In this document: positions 17,955-26,712 of the stretch, piece after piece | Numbering within the stretch: the first letter of the stretch is position 1 | Layout: every line of letters starts with the position of its first letter | Assembly (NCBI GenBank): GCA_021325525.1 | Contig: JAJPHB010000080.1 | Coordinates: 1 to 47,446 of the forward strand | Length of the DNA: 47,446 nt | Source: Alphaproteobacteria bacterium | GTDB lineage: Bacteria > Pseudomonadota > Alphaproteobacteria > ATCC43930 > CGMCC-115725 | Direction of reading: 5' to 3' | Made by a program: the position numbers and the translations under genes | The notes under the pieces: model-generated | What the model saw: the letters and a program-made list of their open reading frames with translations, nothing else | What the model was told of the DNA's origin: nothing | Databases searched by the model: none

Positions 17955-20900
17955 CTAATTGATCGCGCTCAGCGATTTCGCTGACAGCTTCTGGCGGTAG
18001 CCGGCCATGAAGCTTTGGAGATCGCCCACTTGCGCCACCTTGCCGACAAGCTGGCGGATGTCGCCCTCCGCCGCCGACGGATCGCCGGCGACGACGCGGA
18101 AGGCTTCGCGGAAGGGGCTCGCATCCATCGCCGCGGCATAGGTCTTCGCCAGCCGCGCAACGCCGTCGCGGTCGCCCGTCAGGGTGAGCGCCGTCGCCCA
18201 ATCGAGGATCGTCTGAGCATCGTCCTTGGCGAGCTTGCCGGCGGCGTCGGGGAGAACCGCGAGGCGCTCGAAAATCTGGGCCGCGGCATGCCAATCCTTG
18301 GTCCGCCACGCAATGTCGGCGCGCAGGCGCTCGGCATCGCGGCTGTCGTCGCCCTCGAGGATCTTCAGCGCCTCCGCCGTCTTGCCGAGATCGGAGAGCG
18401 CCCGCGCCCGCAATTGCTGGCGCTGGCGTTCGAGGTCGGGATCGATGGCAGTCCCGACATCGATGTCGAGCGCGGCGATCGCCTGCTGCGGCTTGTGGTC
18501 AAGCAGCCGCACCAGGGCGAGGCGGGCGGCGACGCGCGCCTTGTCGCGCCCGGCGAGGCGGTTGCGCACCTGATCCTCGAGAAGAGTTGCGGCACGATCC
18601 AGCAGATCCATGGCGACGAGGCGGTCGGCAAGGCGGCGGATGATCTCGTCGCCTTTTCCGCCGCTCGGCATCAGACCCTTGAACTCGTCGTAAAGAGCGA
18701 GGGCCTTCAGCGGCGGAATGCTGTCGGCGTCATTGCCGATGAAGATGTCGGAGAAGGCATCGCTGAGCTGCTGCTGCACGGCGCCACGCTCGGGATGGTT
18801 CGGAAAATTCTCGAGCGCCTGGCGCAGCGCCGCGAAGCCGGCGCGATAGTTGCCGTCCTTGATCTCGAGCTCGGCGAGGCGGCGCAGCAAGGTCAGCTCG
18901 AAATCATCGCCTCGCCAGGCGAAGCGCAGGGCGTCGAGCGCCTTGATGGCGGCGCCGCGCGAGATCTTGCCCTCGCCGAGATCGTCGAGCGTGCGCGCGA
19001 GCTGGGCGCGGGCGCGGGTCTCGCGGTCATTGCCCATGGCGAGGCGATCCAGAATGGCCCGTGCGGAATCGCCCTCGCCGCCGAGCTGGAGAGCGCGCGC
19101 GACGAGGAACTTCGCCTCCGCCGCCTCGCCCGGGTTCGGCGCGTCCTTGACGAGGGCGAGGTAGTCTTGCGCGTCGTCCGGCTGGCCGATGGCGATCGCG
19201 GCCTCGGCGGCTTCGAGCGCGAAGCGGTGGCGCAGGCGCTTCGGATAGAAGCGGAGAATTGCCGCCGCCTTGCCGAACTCAGCGGCCGCCCGCGGAAAAT
19301 CGTGCTTCGCATAGGCGACGCCGCCGCGCCATAGCCCGATCTCGGCCTCGCCATCGAGCGCCGGCAAGCCGAGCTCGCCTCCCGCCTCGTCCGGGCGGTC
19401 GGTCAGCAAGAGCGCGCCGCCGGTGACGGCGCGCACGCGCGGATCGGCGGCGAAAGCGGGATCGTCGCGCTGAATGGCGGCAAGGACGCCGAGCGCCTCG
19501 GCGCCGAGACCGTGCGCGAAGTAGAAATGCGCGAGGTCGAGGCGGGCGCCCGAGCGCGCGGCGGGCGCCGCCGCGACGATGTTCTGCTCGAGCGCCCGCC
19601 GTTCGGCCAGGACATCGCCGTCCCTGGGCCCGTACCAATCGGCGAAATCGAAGAGCCGCTGCGGCGTGTCGCCGCGGCGCAGCGCGCGGTCGTGCTCGCC
19701 GGAAAGGATGAGGCCTGTCGTGCTCGTGACCTCGACCCCATTGGGCAACGGCTTCGCTTCGATGCCGTCGCTCGCCGGGCGCAAGGCGATGCCTTGTGCC
19801 GTCATCAGGAGGGTGACGTCGACGAGGTCCTGCTCGCGCGCGACGCCCTGCCCCGCCTGCACCACGGGAACGGCGATCAGGGTTTCCCCCAGCTCCGGAT
19901 CGCGGAAGCGCACGGGCGCGCCCGGCTCGTGAATGCCGAGGAGGATGCGCGGCGGCTGCGCCGTCGGCTGGATGCTGACGCCGATCGGCGCGTCCGGCTG
20001 CAGCAATTGCCGCCGCAGATCGACGACCCAGCCGGTCTCGGAGCGGCGGACCGAAGGGTTGAACCCACCCGCCGTGGCGACGCGCAGGATGGTGGCCGCA
20101 TCGCTCGGCACGCGGTCGATGCTGCGGACCACATCCTGGCCTTGGGCGCGCAGATCGGCGAGATCGATCGCGACCGGCGCGCCGAAAACGATCCACAGGG
20201 CGGCGCCTTCGCGGAAGATCGCGGCAGGCACGGGCTTGTGGAGCTCGAAGCGGAGCGTCGCCCCGTCATCGCTCGTCGCCACCCGCGGCGGCAATGGCGC
20301 CGGCTCGTCCGGCAGGGCGGCGAGGCCGGCGGAGGCGTCGGGCGCTTCGGCCATCGCCGCCGCTGCGGCGACCGGCATGGCCGGCGGAGCGGCTACGCGG
20401 GCGGCCGGCGGAACGAGCGGGGTCGGCGGGGCCGCGGCGGGTTTCGGCACAGCGGCGGCAGGCGCCGGCGCCGCCGGCGCCTTGTCGTCGGCGCCGCCTT
20501 TGCTTGCCGCCGTCGTGATCATCGCCACGACGCTGCGGCCCTCGCGGACGGCCTTGATATGGCTGCCCGGCGGCAGGCGAAGCGTCACCGTGAGGTCGCG
20601 GCCATGTCGCTTCGCCTGCGGCGACAGATCGGGCGCCTCGGCGGCGAGGTGCGCGATATCGGTCGGGCCCGATCGCTTGAAGCGCAGCTCGGCCTCGCCG
20701 CCTTTGACGGTCAGCGCATAGGCCACCTCTTTCGGCCAATCGAAGACGATGCGTCGCCCCCCTGCCTCGGTCGCGACCTCGATCTTGGCAGAGGCGGGCG
20801 CCGCCTCGTGCGCGGCGGCATCCGGCGACCGCGGCGGCGCCGGCTGCGCGCCGGGCTGGTCGAGAAGATCGACGACGACCTTGTCCTCGGTCGCGAAGCT

Positions 20901-21224
20901 GCGCAGGGCGACAGACCGGCGGAGCGTCGCCACGACATCCGAATCGCCGTTCTTCGCCACGGTTTCGACGTAGTCGTCGATGCGCCGCGCGATGACGGCG
21001 AGATCGGCGGTGAAGGGCCGCGCGAAGTGGATCGCCAGCTTGCCGCCCTCCAGCTTTGCCGCAAAGCCGACCTTCGCCGGCCAGGCGAAGACGATGCGCG
21101 CATAGCCGTCATGGAGGCCGGCATCGACGCCGACCCGCTCGCCGGCCGCGGCCGGCGCCGCGAGCAGCAAAAGGGCGAGCGCGGCCGGCGCCAGGCGATA
21201 TGCCGCGCCTCGCCAGCCCCGCAT
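17955..21224 (-). CDS. Large exported tetratricopeptide-repeat protein of the motility cluster
   Basis: A 1089-residue protein with a clear signal peptide (ALALLLLAAPAAAGE, residues about 17-31), placing it in the periplasm or envelope. Residues about 30-250 look beta-rich (FAAKLEGGKLAIHFARPF; FATEDKVVVDLLDQPGAQ) and resemble AMIN-like segments. A proline/alanine-rich linker of about 100 residues follows, then a second beta-rich part. From about residue 530 onward it is helical with TPR-like repeats (e.g. ALGVLAAIQRDDPAFAADP; AALRQALENFPNHPERG). It sits 11 bases after cheZ and downstream of fliL-fliM-DUF6468-motE, so a role in flagellar or stator function is likely. I do not recognise a characterised family. 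Confidence 0.8.
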   Translation of the reverse strand: MRGWRGAAYRLAPAALALLLLAAPAAAGERVGVDAGLHDGYARIVFAWPAKVGFAAKLEGGKLAIHFARPFTADLAVIARRIDDYVETVAKNGDSDVVATLRRSVALRSFATEDKVVVDLLDQPGAQPAPPRSPDAAAHEAAPASAKIEVATEAGGRRIVFDWPKEVAYALTVKGGEAELRFKRSGPTDIAHLAAEAPDLSPQAKRHGRDLTVTLRLPPGSHIKAVREGRSVVAMITTAASKGGADDKAPAAPAPAAAVPKPAAAPPTPLVPPAARVAAPPAMPVAAAAAMAEAPDASAGLAALPDEPAPLPPRVATSDDGATLRFELHKPVPAAIFREGAALWIVFGAPVAIDLADLRAQGQDVVRSIDRVPSDAATILRVATAGGFNPSVRRSETGWVVDLRRQLLQPDAPIGVSIQPTAQPPRILLGIHEPGAPVRFRDPELGETLIAVPVVQAGQGVAREQDLVDVTLLMTAQGIALRPASDGIEAKPLPNGVEVTSTTGLILSGEHDRALRRGDTPQRLFDFADWYGPRDGDVLAERRALEQNIVAAAPAARSGARLDLAHFYFAHGLGAEALGVLAAIQRDDPAFAADPRVRAVTGGALLLTDRPDEAGGELGLPALDGEAEIGLWRGGVAYAKHDFPRAAAEFGKAAAILRFYPKRLRHRFALEAAEAAIAIGQPDDAQDYLALVKDAPNPGEAAEAKFLVARALQLGGEGDSARAILDRLAMGNDRETRARAQLARTLDDLGEGKISRGAAIKALDALRFAWRGDDFELTLLRRLAELEIKDGNYRAGFAALRQALENFPNHPERGAVQQQLSDAFSDIFIGNDADSIPPLKALALYDEFKGLMPSGGKGDEIIRRLADRLVAMDLLDRAATLLEDQVRNRLAGRDKARVAARLALVRLLDHKPQQAIAALDIDVGTAIDPDLERQRQQLRARALSDLGKTAEALKILEGDDSRDAERLRADIAWRTKDWHAAAQIFERLAVLPDAAGKLAKDDAQTILDWATALTLTGDRDGVARLAKTYAAAMDASPFREAFRVVAGDPSAAEGDIRQLVGKVAQVGDLQSFMAGYRQKLSAKSLSAIN

Positions 21225-21235
21225 TGCCGCCCGCC

Positions 21236-21889
21236 CTAGTCGAAGCTCGCCAGGATGGCGTCGATATCGGCCTGCGAATTGGTGGCGGCCGATGGCAGCG
21301 CCGGCCCGTTGAGGAGCTTGTCGTCGGCCGCCTCCGCCTCGGCCGGCGCCGCGCCGACGAGATCGGCGCCGAAGACGGCGAGCAGCGCGTCGATCTTGCC
21401 CTCGATGTGCTTCAGCGCCCGCACCACCTTGGTGATGCGCTGACCCGTGATGTCCTGGAAGCTGCAGGCTTCATAGACGCGGACGACGGCATCGGCGATC
21501 TGCTTTGCCTGTTTGGGCGGCAGCTCGGCTGCCATCCGCTCAAATTCTTCCATGGCGCCGAGGATGATTCCCGTCGCCTCGGCGGTCGCGCTGACGACGG
21601 CGTCGAGCTCGTCGGTAGCCATCGGAATATGGCGCTCGCGGATGTCGTCGGGACGCACGCCCGCGATCTCGCGGCGCGCCGTCTGGATGTATTCGGCGAG
21701 GGTCTCGACCTCGCGATAGAGCTGCAGATCGGCCAGCGAGACGCCGCCGGAGAGGCTCGAGACGACGCTCGCCACCATCTGCTCGAGCACGGCGGCGTCC
21801 GGGGCGGGCGCCGCCGGACGGCGGAGTTCGCCGAGGCGGGCTTCGAAACGCGTGTCGGACGCAACACGGGATGCGCTTGATCGAGCCAT
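21236..21889 (-). CDS. cheZ: Chemotaxis phosphatase CheZ-family protein
   Basis: A 217-residue helical protein of the CheZ family, which dephosphorylates CheY-P and so ends chemotactic signalling. The segment ACSFQDITGQRITKVVRAL carries the conserved D-x-x-G-Q active-site pattern, and the C-terminus (SQADIDAILASFD) matches the CheY-binding tail of CheZ, which ends in DDLLxxLGF-like residues. The ATG at 21889 is chosen for AAGG 6-8 bases upstream; the frame is open to 21913. A perfect CtrA-type box lies about 90 bases upstream. The TPR gene follows after 11 bases. Confidence 0.85.
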   Translation of the reverse strand: MARSSASRVASDTRFEARLGELRRPAAPAPDAAVLEQMVASVVSSLSGGVSLADLQLYREVETLAEYIQTARREIAGVRPDDIRERHIPMATDELDAVVSATAEATGIILGAMEEFERMAAELPPKQAKQIADAVVRVYEACSFQDITGQRITKVVRALKHIEGKIDALLAVFGADLVGAAPAEAEAADDKLLNGPALPSAATNSQADIDAILASFD

Positions 21890-21977
21890 GGTGGACCTTG
21901 CCTGCGCGCCCATCGCCGCGGCGCGCCGGCCGTCGGCAGGGTCGGTTGAATTTGCCCTATATTTGATCGATTTAGGG

Positions 21978-21992
21978 TTAAGCGCCCGTTAA
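21978..21992 (-). promoter_or_regulatory. CtrA-type box before cheZ
   Basis: TTAA-N7-TTAA, exact, with TTAACC at the downstream half on the cheZ strand as in the best Caulobacter sites. It lies between the motE-like stop and cheZ, so cheZ and the TPR gene probably have their own CtrA-dependent promoter within the fliL series. Confidence 0.7.
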
Positions 21993-22017
21993 GTCCGGCC
22001 ACCCCGCCCATCGCCCG

Positions 22018-22695
22018 CTATGGCTGCTTGAGCTCGGGAGACGGCCGGCGTTCGGCGAGGGCGAGCGTCACGGCCTTGGCTTTTCCGGGATTCATTGCCG
22101 CAAGAATGGGCGCCGTCTTGCGCTCCTTCATGCGTTCGAGGACCTCGAGCAGAACGGGCATGTCGAGCTGCTCGAAGATCCGCGCCGCGTCCTGCGGCTT
22201 CATCGTCTCGTAAATCTTGACGAGGCTCTGGAGCTTCGCGTCGTCCTGCTGGTCCTGCTTGGTGAAGGCCGCATCGATCGCCTTCTGCATCTCCTGCAGC
22301 TTGGCGATCTTGTCGTTGATGCGCTGCTCGGCGGCTTGCAGCAGCGCCTCGCGCTGATCGACCTCGCCCGCGCGCTTGTCGAGTTCGTCCCGCCGATGCG
22401 CGAGCGCCTGGAGGAGCGCGATTTCCTGTGGGCTGAACTGCGTCGGGTCTTCGCCGGATTTCGCCGCAGCGCCGGCGCCGGGTGCCGCCGGAGCCTGGGC
22501 GGAGGCTTCGGCCGGCGCGGCCGCCGCAGAGGGCGTGGCCGCAGACGGCTTCGCCGGCGCCGCCGGCGCGGTCTGGGCCCGCGCGGCGCCCATCGGATCG
22601 AGGCCAATCGCGAAGCCGAGATCGACGACCTTGGCGCAGAAAAGCACCGCCGAGGCGCCGATGAGCGCCGGCAGGAGCCGCAGATGCCCGCGCAT
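22018..22695 (-). CDS. motE: MotE-family periplasmic chaperone
   Basis: A 225-residue exported protein: N-terminal hydrophobic anchor/signal (LLPALIGASAVLFCAKVVDLGF), an Ala/Pro-rich stretch, a coiled coil (LAHRRDELDKRAGEVDQREALLQAAEQRINDKIAKLQEMQ) and the C-terminal MgtE-N-like domain (YETMKPQDAARIFEQLDMPVL; PILAAMNPGKAKAVTLAL). This is the layout of MotE, shown in Sinorhizobium to chaperone the periplasmic motility protein MotC. No motC is in the window; the exported TPR protein two genes downstream could be a client, which is speculation. It begins 8 bases after the DUF6468 gene. Confidence 0.85.
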   Translation of the reverse strand: MRGHLRLLPALIGASAVLFCAKVVDLGFAIGLDPMGAARAQTAPAAPAKPSAATPSAAAAPAEASAQAPAAPGAGAAAKSGEDPTQFSPQEIALLQALAHRRDELDKRAGEVDQREALLQAAEQRINDKIAKLQEMQKAIDAAFTKQDQQDDAKLQSLVKIYETMKPQDAARIFEQLDMPVLLEVLERMKERKTAPILAAMNPGKAKAVTLALAERRPSPELKQP

Positions 22696-22703
22696 GACGA
22701 GCG

Positions 22704-23246
22704 CTACCGCCGCGTCTCGAGCGCCCGCCGCAGCAGGCGTTCGGCGCGCGAAGGAAAGCCGGCGACCCGGGACGGCGCGTCATCGCCTTGGCGGGCCCCC
22801 TCGTCGTCGGCGGAAGGCAGCCCGTTCGGCGCCGGCGCGGCCGCGCTGTCGCGGCGACGCGGCTTGCCGGGCGCATCGGCCAGGGCGGCGTCGCCCGTCG
22901 CGGCGGCCGGCTGCTTCGCGCCCTCGCGCTTGGCGCGGATCACGCCTTCGAGACGGTCGGCGAGATTGCCGCCCAAATCGATAATATAGCCGAGGTCGGC
23001 TTTGAGGCTCTCGGCGCGGTCGAGACGCTGCTGCAGCTGCCGACCCATCTCATCGGCCGCGGTGCCGAGGGCGGCGATGCCGCCTTCCGCTCGCCGCACC
23101 GAGTCATCGAGGCTGCGGACCAGGGCTTCGAGCTGCTGCTTGTCGTTGCGCAACGCCCCGAGGCGGCGGCTGAGGAGCATCGCGTAGACGATCGTGACGA
23201 CGAGCAATACCGCCACAACCGCGTCGAGAAAAACCGTGAGGCTCAT
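22704..23246 (-). CDS. DUF6468 flagellar-cluster membrane protein
   Basis: A 180-residue protein with one N-terminal membrane helix (FLDAVVAVLLVVTIVYAMLL), a coiled coil (LEALVRSLDDSVRRAEGGIAALG and LQQRLDRAESLKADLGYIID) and a disordered charged tail. It matches the uncharacterised DUF6468 family, typically found after fliM in alphaproteobacteria. The ATG at 23246 overlaps the fliM stop (ATGA). The frame stays open far upstream through fliM, but only this part is coding. Confidence 0.82.
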   Translation of the reverse strand: MSLTVFLDAVVAVLLVVTIVYAMLLSRRLGALRNDKQQLEALVRSLDDSVRRAEGGIAALGTAADEMGRQLQQRLDRAESLKADLGYIIDLGGNLADRLEGVIRAKREGAKQPAAATGDAALADAPGKPRRRDSAAAPAPNGLPSADDEGARQGDDAPSRVAGFPSRAERLLRRALETRR

Positions 23247-24316
23247 GGCGTGTTCCGGCTCTTCTCGATCTTCTCGGCGATGCGGACCGCAATATTGCCG
23301 CCCCGGCGTCCCATCTTGCCGGAGAACATGGGGACGTCGCCGCAGAGGAGGCGGATGTCGCTGTCCGGCGTCGCATTCAGCGTCAAGCGCGTGCCGACCT
23401 CCCAATTGATGACGTCGCGCAAGGAATATTCGAAGGTGTCGAGCACGGCCTGCAGCGGCACGTTGGTGTTCCAGAGCTCGCCGGCCAAATGCGCTTCCCA
23501 GATGGAATCGCGGCCGAACTTCTCGCCCATGAACATCTGGAGGAGAAGCTCGCGGACGGGTTCGAGCGTCGCATAAGGCAGCAGCAGTTCGAGGCGGCCG
23601 CCGCGATCCTCCATGTCGACGCGCATGCGCGCCAGCACCGCGGCGTTTGCCGGCCGCGCGATGGTCGCGAAGCGCGGGTTGGTCTCGAGCCGCTCGAAGC
23701 GGAAATTGACCGGGCTCAGCGGATCGAAAGCGGCGGAGAGGTCGGCGAGGACGACGCTCACCATGCGCTCGACGAGATTGCGCTCGATCGTCGTGTAGGG
23801 CCGCCCCTCGATGCGCATCGCGGCGGTGCCGCGGCGGCCGCCGAGCAGCACGTCGACGATCGAATAGATGAGAGCGCTGTCGATGGTGAGGAGGCCGTAA
23901 TTGTCCCATTCCTCGGCGCGGAAGACGCTGAGCATCGCCGGCAGCGGAATCGAGTTGAGATAGTCGCCGAAGCGGATCGAAGTGATGTTGTCGATCGAGA
24001 CCTCGACATTGTCTGATGTGAAGTTGCGCAGGCTCGTCGTCATCATGCGCACGAGGCGATCGAAGACGACTTCGAGCATCGGCAAGCGCTCGTAGGAGAC
24101 GAGCGCCGAATCGATGATCGCGCGGATGCCGGAATTGTCGCGATTGGCGCCGTCGCCATCGCCGAAGCCGAGGAGGCTGTCGATCTCGTTCTGGTTGAGA
24201 ACGCGCGCGGTCGTCCCGGCGGCATCGGCGCCCTCCGCGCCATCGGCACCGCCGCCCGCCATCGCCGCCCAATCGGCGGCGATCTTGTCGTCCTCTTTGA
24301 GCGCCTCGTCGGCCAT
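23243..24316 (-). CDS. fliM: Flagellar motor switch protein FliM
   Basis: A 357-residue C-ring component that binds CheY-P and sets rotation direction. The N-terminal region contains the CheY-binding-like peptide LNQNEIDSLLGFGDGD. The middle CheC-like domain (LPMLEVVFDRLVRMMTTSLRNFT) and the C-terminal SpoA domain (INWEVGTRLTLNATPDSDIRLLCGD) follow. Typical length. Preceded by fliL 47 bases upstream and overlapping the DUF6468 gene. Confidence 0.96.
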   Translation of the reverse strand: MADEALKEDDKIAADWAAMAGGGADGAEGADAAGTTARVLNQNEIDSLLGFGDGDGANRDNSGIRAIIDSALVSYERLPMLEVVFDRLVRMMTTSLRNFTSDNVEVSIDNITSIRFGDYLNSIPLPAMLSVFRAEEWDNYGLLTIDSALIYSIVDVLLGGRRGTAAMRIEGRPYTTIERNLVERMVSVVLADLSAAFDPLSPVNFRFERLETNPRFATIARPANAAVLARMRVDMEDRGGRLELLLPYATLEPVRELLLQMFMGEKFGRDSIWEAHLAGELWNTNVPLQAVLDTFEYSLRDVINWEVGTRLTLNATPDSDIRLLCGDVPMFSGKMGRRGGNIAVRIAEKIEKSRNTP

Positions 24317-24363
24317 TCGCCTTCCCTATTCCCTGCTTGCCGCGACGCCGGCCCGCTGCCCGC

Positions 24364-24888
24364 TCACTGGACCAGCATCTCCTTGAACAGGACATCGTCG
24401 ATCTTCGCCGGGGCCGCGGCGGCGTTGACGCGGATCAGCAGCTCTTCGCGCAAGCGGTAGAGCCCGGCCGATCCTTTGAGGTCCTCGACGCGCAGCTCGC
24501 GCAGATAGACCTGGAAATTGTCGATGATGCGCGGCATCACCGCCTGGACGCGCGCGACATCCACCGGGTTTTCGAGCTCGAGGCTGACCGACATCTTGAG
24601 GAAGCTCGGCTTGCGCCCCGGGCTGTTGAGATTCACCAGCAGGTCGGGCAGGTCGTAGAAGACCGCCTGCTTCGGCGCCGCCGGCTTCTCCTCCGCCGCG
24701 CTCTTGCCGCCGACGAAGCGGCCCAGCACGCCGGTGAAATAGAGGCCGGCGACGATGAGGAGCAGCGCCAGCACCGGCGCCGCGACGAAGATCAGCAGCT
24801 TCTTGCGGTCGAAGCGCGGCGCAGCTTCCCTGACCTCCTGTTCGGCGGCTTCTTCCGCCTCCTCGGCGGTGATCGATTGATCGGTCAT
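24364..24888 (-). CDS. fliL: Flagellar basal body protein FliL
   Basis: A 174-residue inner-membrane protein that surrounds and supports the stator units. It has a cytoplasmic acidic tail, a membrane helix at about residues 30-52 (LLIFVAAPVLALLLIVAGLYF) and a periplasmic stomatin-like domain (FYDLPDLLVNLNSPGRKPSFLKMSVSLEL; DDVLFKEMLVQ). The ATG at 24888 fits the family N-terminus. First gene of the minus-strand series to the TPR gene. Confidence 0.94.
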   Translation of the reverse strand: MTDQSITAEEAEEAAEQEVREAAPRFDRKKLLIFVAAPVLALLLIVAGLYFTGVLGRFVGGKSAAEEKPAAPKQAVFYDLPDLLVNLNSPGRKPSFLKMSVSLELENPVDVARVQAVMPRIIDNFQVYLRELRVEDLKGSAGLYRLREELLIRVNAAAAPAKIDDVLFKEMLVQ

Positions 24889-24951
24889 TGGCAGCGGCTT
24901 CGCACCCTCGGCGCCGCGCAAGCGGCGGCGGCGAGGATAGAAAGAGGGTCG

Positions 24952-24966
24952 TTAACAACTGATTGA
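24952..24966. promoter_or_regulatory. Near-consensus CtrA-type box between fliL and flgF
   Basis: TTAA-N7-TTGA, one mismatch, reading TTAAC on the fliL strand. It lies 64-78 bases before fliL, a suitable position for fliL-operon control by CtrA. Confidence 0.5.
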
Positions 24967-25009
24967 GGGAGGCTTGCCCAGCTCGCGCCGCCGGCGCGCC
25001 TGCCGACCC

Positions 25010-25036
25010 GGCAAGAACTGCCCGGCAAGGCCTGCC
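25010..25036. promoter_or_regulatory. Tandem GGCA-N5-TGCC inverted repeats (FlbD-type enhancer) before flgF
   Basis: Two 13-base inverted repeats, GGCAAGAACTGCC at 25010-25022 and GGCAAGGCCTGCC at 25024-25036, lie about 75-100 bases upstream of a sigma-54-type element. The same repeat occurs before flgI, flgE and fliK. The arrangement matches the ftr enhancers bound by FlbD in Caulobacter as I remember them; binding here is inferred. Confidence 0.65.
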
Positions 25037-25111
25037 CCGGCGCCCCCGCCGGAGCGCTGCGGCGAGCGCGCCGGGCCGCGGATTGCTTGCTCCCGCACGA
25101 CGCCTTCGGCT

Positions 25112-25127
25112 TGGCACGCGGCGTGCA
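25112..25127 (+). promoter_or_regulatory. Sigma-54-type promoter of flgF
   Basis: TGGCACG-N4-GTGCA: an exact -24 block and a -12 block with one mismatch to TTGCA, GG and GC ten bases apart. Transcription would start near 25138, about 29 bases before flgF. Confidence 0.68.
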
Positions 25128-25166
25128 ACGAGGGCAGCGACGCCACACGAGGATCAGCGAAACCGC

Positions 25167-25883
25167 ATGCAAGCCGCGACTTATATCGCCCTTTCGAGCC
25201 AGATGGCGCTCAGCCGCCAGATGGACGTCGTCGCCAACAACCTGGCGAATGCCTCGACGCCCTCCTTCAAGGCCGAGCGTGTGCTCTTCGCCGAATATCT
25301 CGACCGGAAAGGCTCGACGCCGCTCGCCTTCGTGCAGGATTTCGGCTCGTCCCGCGACACGAGCCAGGGACCTCTTTCGCGGACCGGCAACTCCCTCGAC
25401 ATCGCCTTGCAAGGCGAGGGCTATCTGAAAGTCGACACGCCCTTCGGGACGCGCTACACGCGCAACGGCCGCCTGCTGCTCGATGCGACCGGCCAGCTCG
25501 TCACCGCGCAGGGCTACGCCGTGCTCGGCGCCGGCGACCAGCCGATCAACATCCCGACCAACGCCAAGAACATCGCGATCACCCGCGACGGCACGATCTC
25601 GACCGACCAGGGCGAGGCCGGACAGATCGAGATCGTGCAATTCCCCGATGAGCGCGCGCTGCGGCCCTCCGCCGGCGGGCTCTACGTCACCGAGGCGCAG
25701 CCGGTTCCCGCCAGCAACACCCTCGTCCTCCAAGGCATGATCGAGGGGTCCAACGTCGAGCCGATCATCGAGATGACGCGGCTGATGAAGATCGCACAGA
25801 GCTACAGCTCGGCCAAGGATTTGATGGATGGCGAGAACACGCGCATCACCAACGCCATCGACAAGCTCGGAAAAGTTGCATAG
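25167..25883 (+). CDS. flgF: Flagellar rod protein FlgF
   Basis: A 238-residue proximal-rod protein exported by the flagellar gate. It starts MQAATYIALSSQMALSRQMD followed by VVANNLANASTPSFKAERV, the axial-protein motif, has the central GEGYLKVDTPFGTRYTRNGRLLLD block and ends with SNVEPIIEMTRLMKIAQSY. First gene of the plus-strand series flgF-G-A-H, behind a sigma-54-type element. Confidence 0.95.
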   Translation: MQAATYIALSSQMALSRQMDVVANNLANASTPSFKAERVLFAEYLDRKGSTPLAFVQDFGSSRDTSQGPLSRTGNSLDIALQGEGYLKVDTPFGTRYTRNGRLLLDATGQLVTAQGYAVLGAGDQPINIPTNAKNIAITRDGTISTDQGEAGQIEIVQFPDERALRPSAGGLYVTEAQPVPASNTLVLQGMIEGSNVEPIIEMTRLMKIAQSYSSAKDLMDGENTRITNAIDKLGKVA

Positions 25884-25904
25884 CGCTCCCAGGAGATCCC
25901 AGCA

Positions 25905-26690
25905 ATGCGCTCCATGGACATCGCCGCGACCGGCATGCTGGCTCAGCAGCTCAATGTCGAGGTCATTTCCAACAACATCGCCAACCTCAACACCACCGGC
26001 TTCAAGCGCAACCGCGCCGAATTCCAGGATCTGCTCTATCAGAACGAGCGCAAGGTCGGCTCGAACTCCTCCGACCAGGGGACGATCGTGCCCGCCGGCG
26101 TGCAGGTCGGCATCGGCGTCAAGGCCGCCGCCGTCTACCGCATCACCGAGCAGGGCAACCTGTCGCCGACCAACAACCCGCTCGACGTCGCCATCCAGGG
26201 CCGCGGCTATTTCCAGATCAAGATGCCAGACGGCACCACCGCCTATACCCGCGCCGGCTCCTTCCAGCTGAGCCCGACCGGCGAGATCGTCACGGCGGAC
26301 GGGCTCGTCGTCCAGCCCGGGATCACCATCCCCGCCGACACGACCGCGATCTCGATCAATGCGAGCGGTCAGGTGCTGGCGACGATCTCGGGGCAGATCC
26401 AGCCGCAGACCGTCGGCCAATTCGAGCTCGCGACCTTCGCCAACGAGGCGGGCCTCAGCAATCTCGGCAACAACCTCCTGGCCGAGACCCCGGCTTCGGG
26501 CTCGCCCGTCACGGGCGCCCCCTCCTCCGTCGGCTTCGGCGCCTTGCAGCAGGGCTTCCTCGAAACCTCGAACGTCAACGTCGTCACCGAGATCACCAAC
26601 CTCATCACGGCCCAGCGCTCCTACGAGATGAACTCCAAGGTCATTCAGGTCTCCGACCAGATGTCGAACACGCTCAACAACTTCCGCTGA
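25905..26690 (+). CDS. flgG: Flagellar distal rod protein FlgG
   Basis: A 261-residue distal-rod subunit. N-terminus SMDIAATGMLAQQLNVEVISN with NIANLNTTGFKRNRAEF, central NPLDVAIQGRGYFQIKMPDG and C-terminus NVNVVTEITNLITAQRSYEM are diagnostic. AGGAG lies about 8 bases before the ATG; 21 bases separate it from flgF. Confidence 0.97.
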   Translation: MRSMDIAATGMLAQQLNVEVISNNIANLNTTGFKRNRAEFQDLLYQNERKVGSNSSDQGTIVPAGVQVGIGVKAAAVYRITEQGNLSPTNNPLDVAIQGRGYFQIKMPDGTTAYTRAGSFQLSPTGEIVTADGLVVQPGITIPADTTAISINASGQVLATISGQIQPQTVGQFELATFANEAGLSNLGNNLLAETPASGSPVTGAPSSVGFGALQQGFLETSNVNVVTEITNLITAQRSYEMNSKVIQVSDQMSNTLNNFR

Positions 26691-26712
26691 TCCGCCGGAG
26701 GAGAGAACCGCC

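Noticed and set aside
19512-21239. Long open frame on the plus strand opposite the TPR gene
   Set aside because: Arg/Gly-rich shadow without domain or ribosome binding site; the minus-strand gene has a signal peptide and TPR units.
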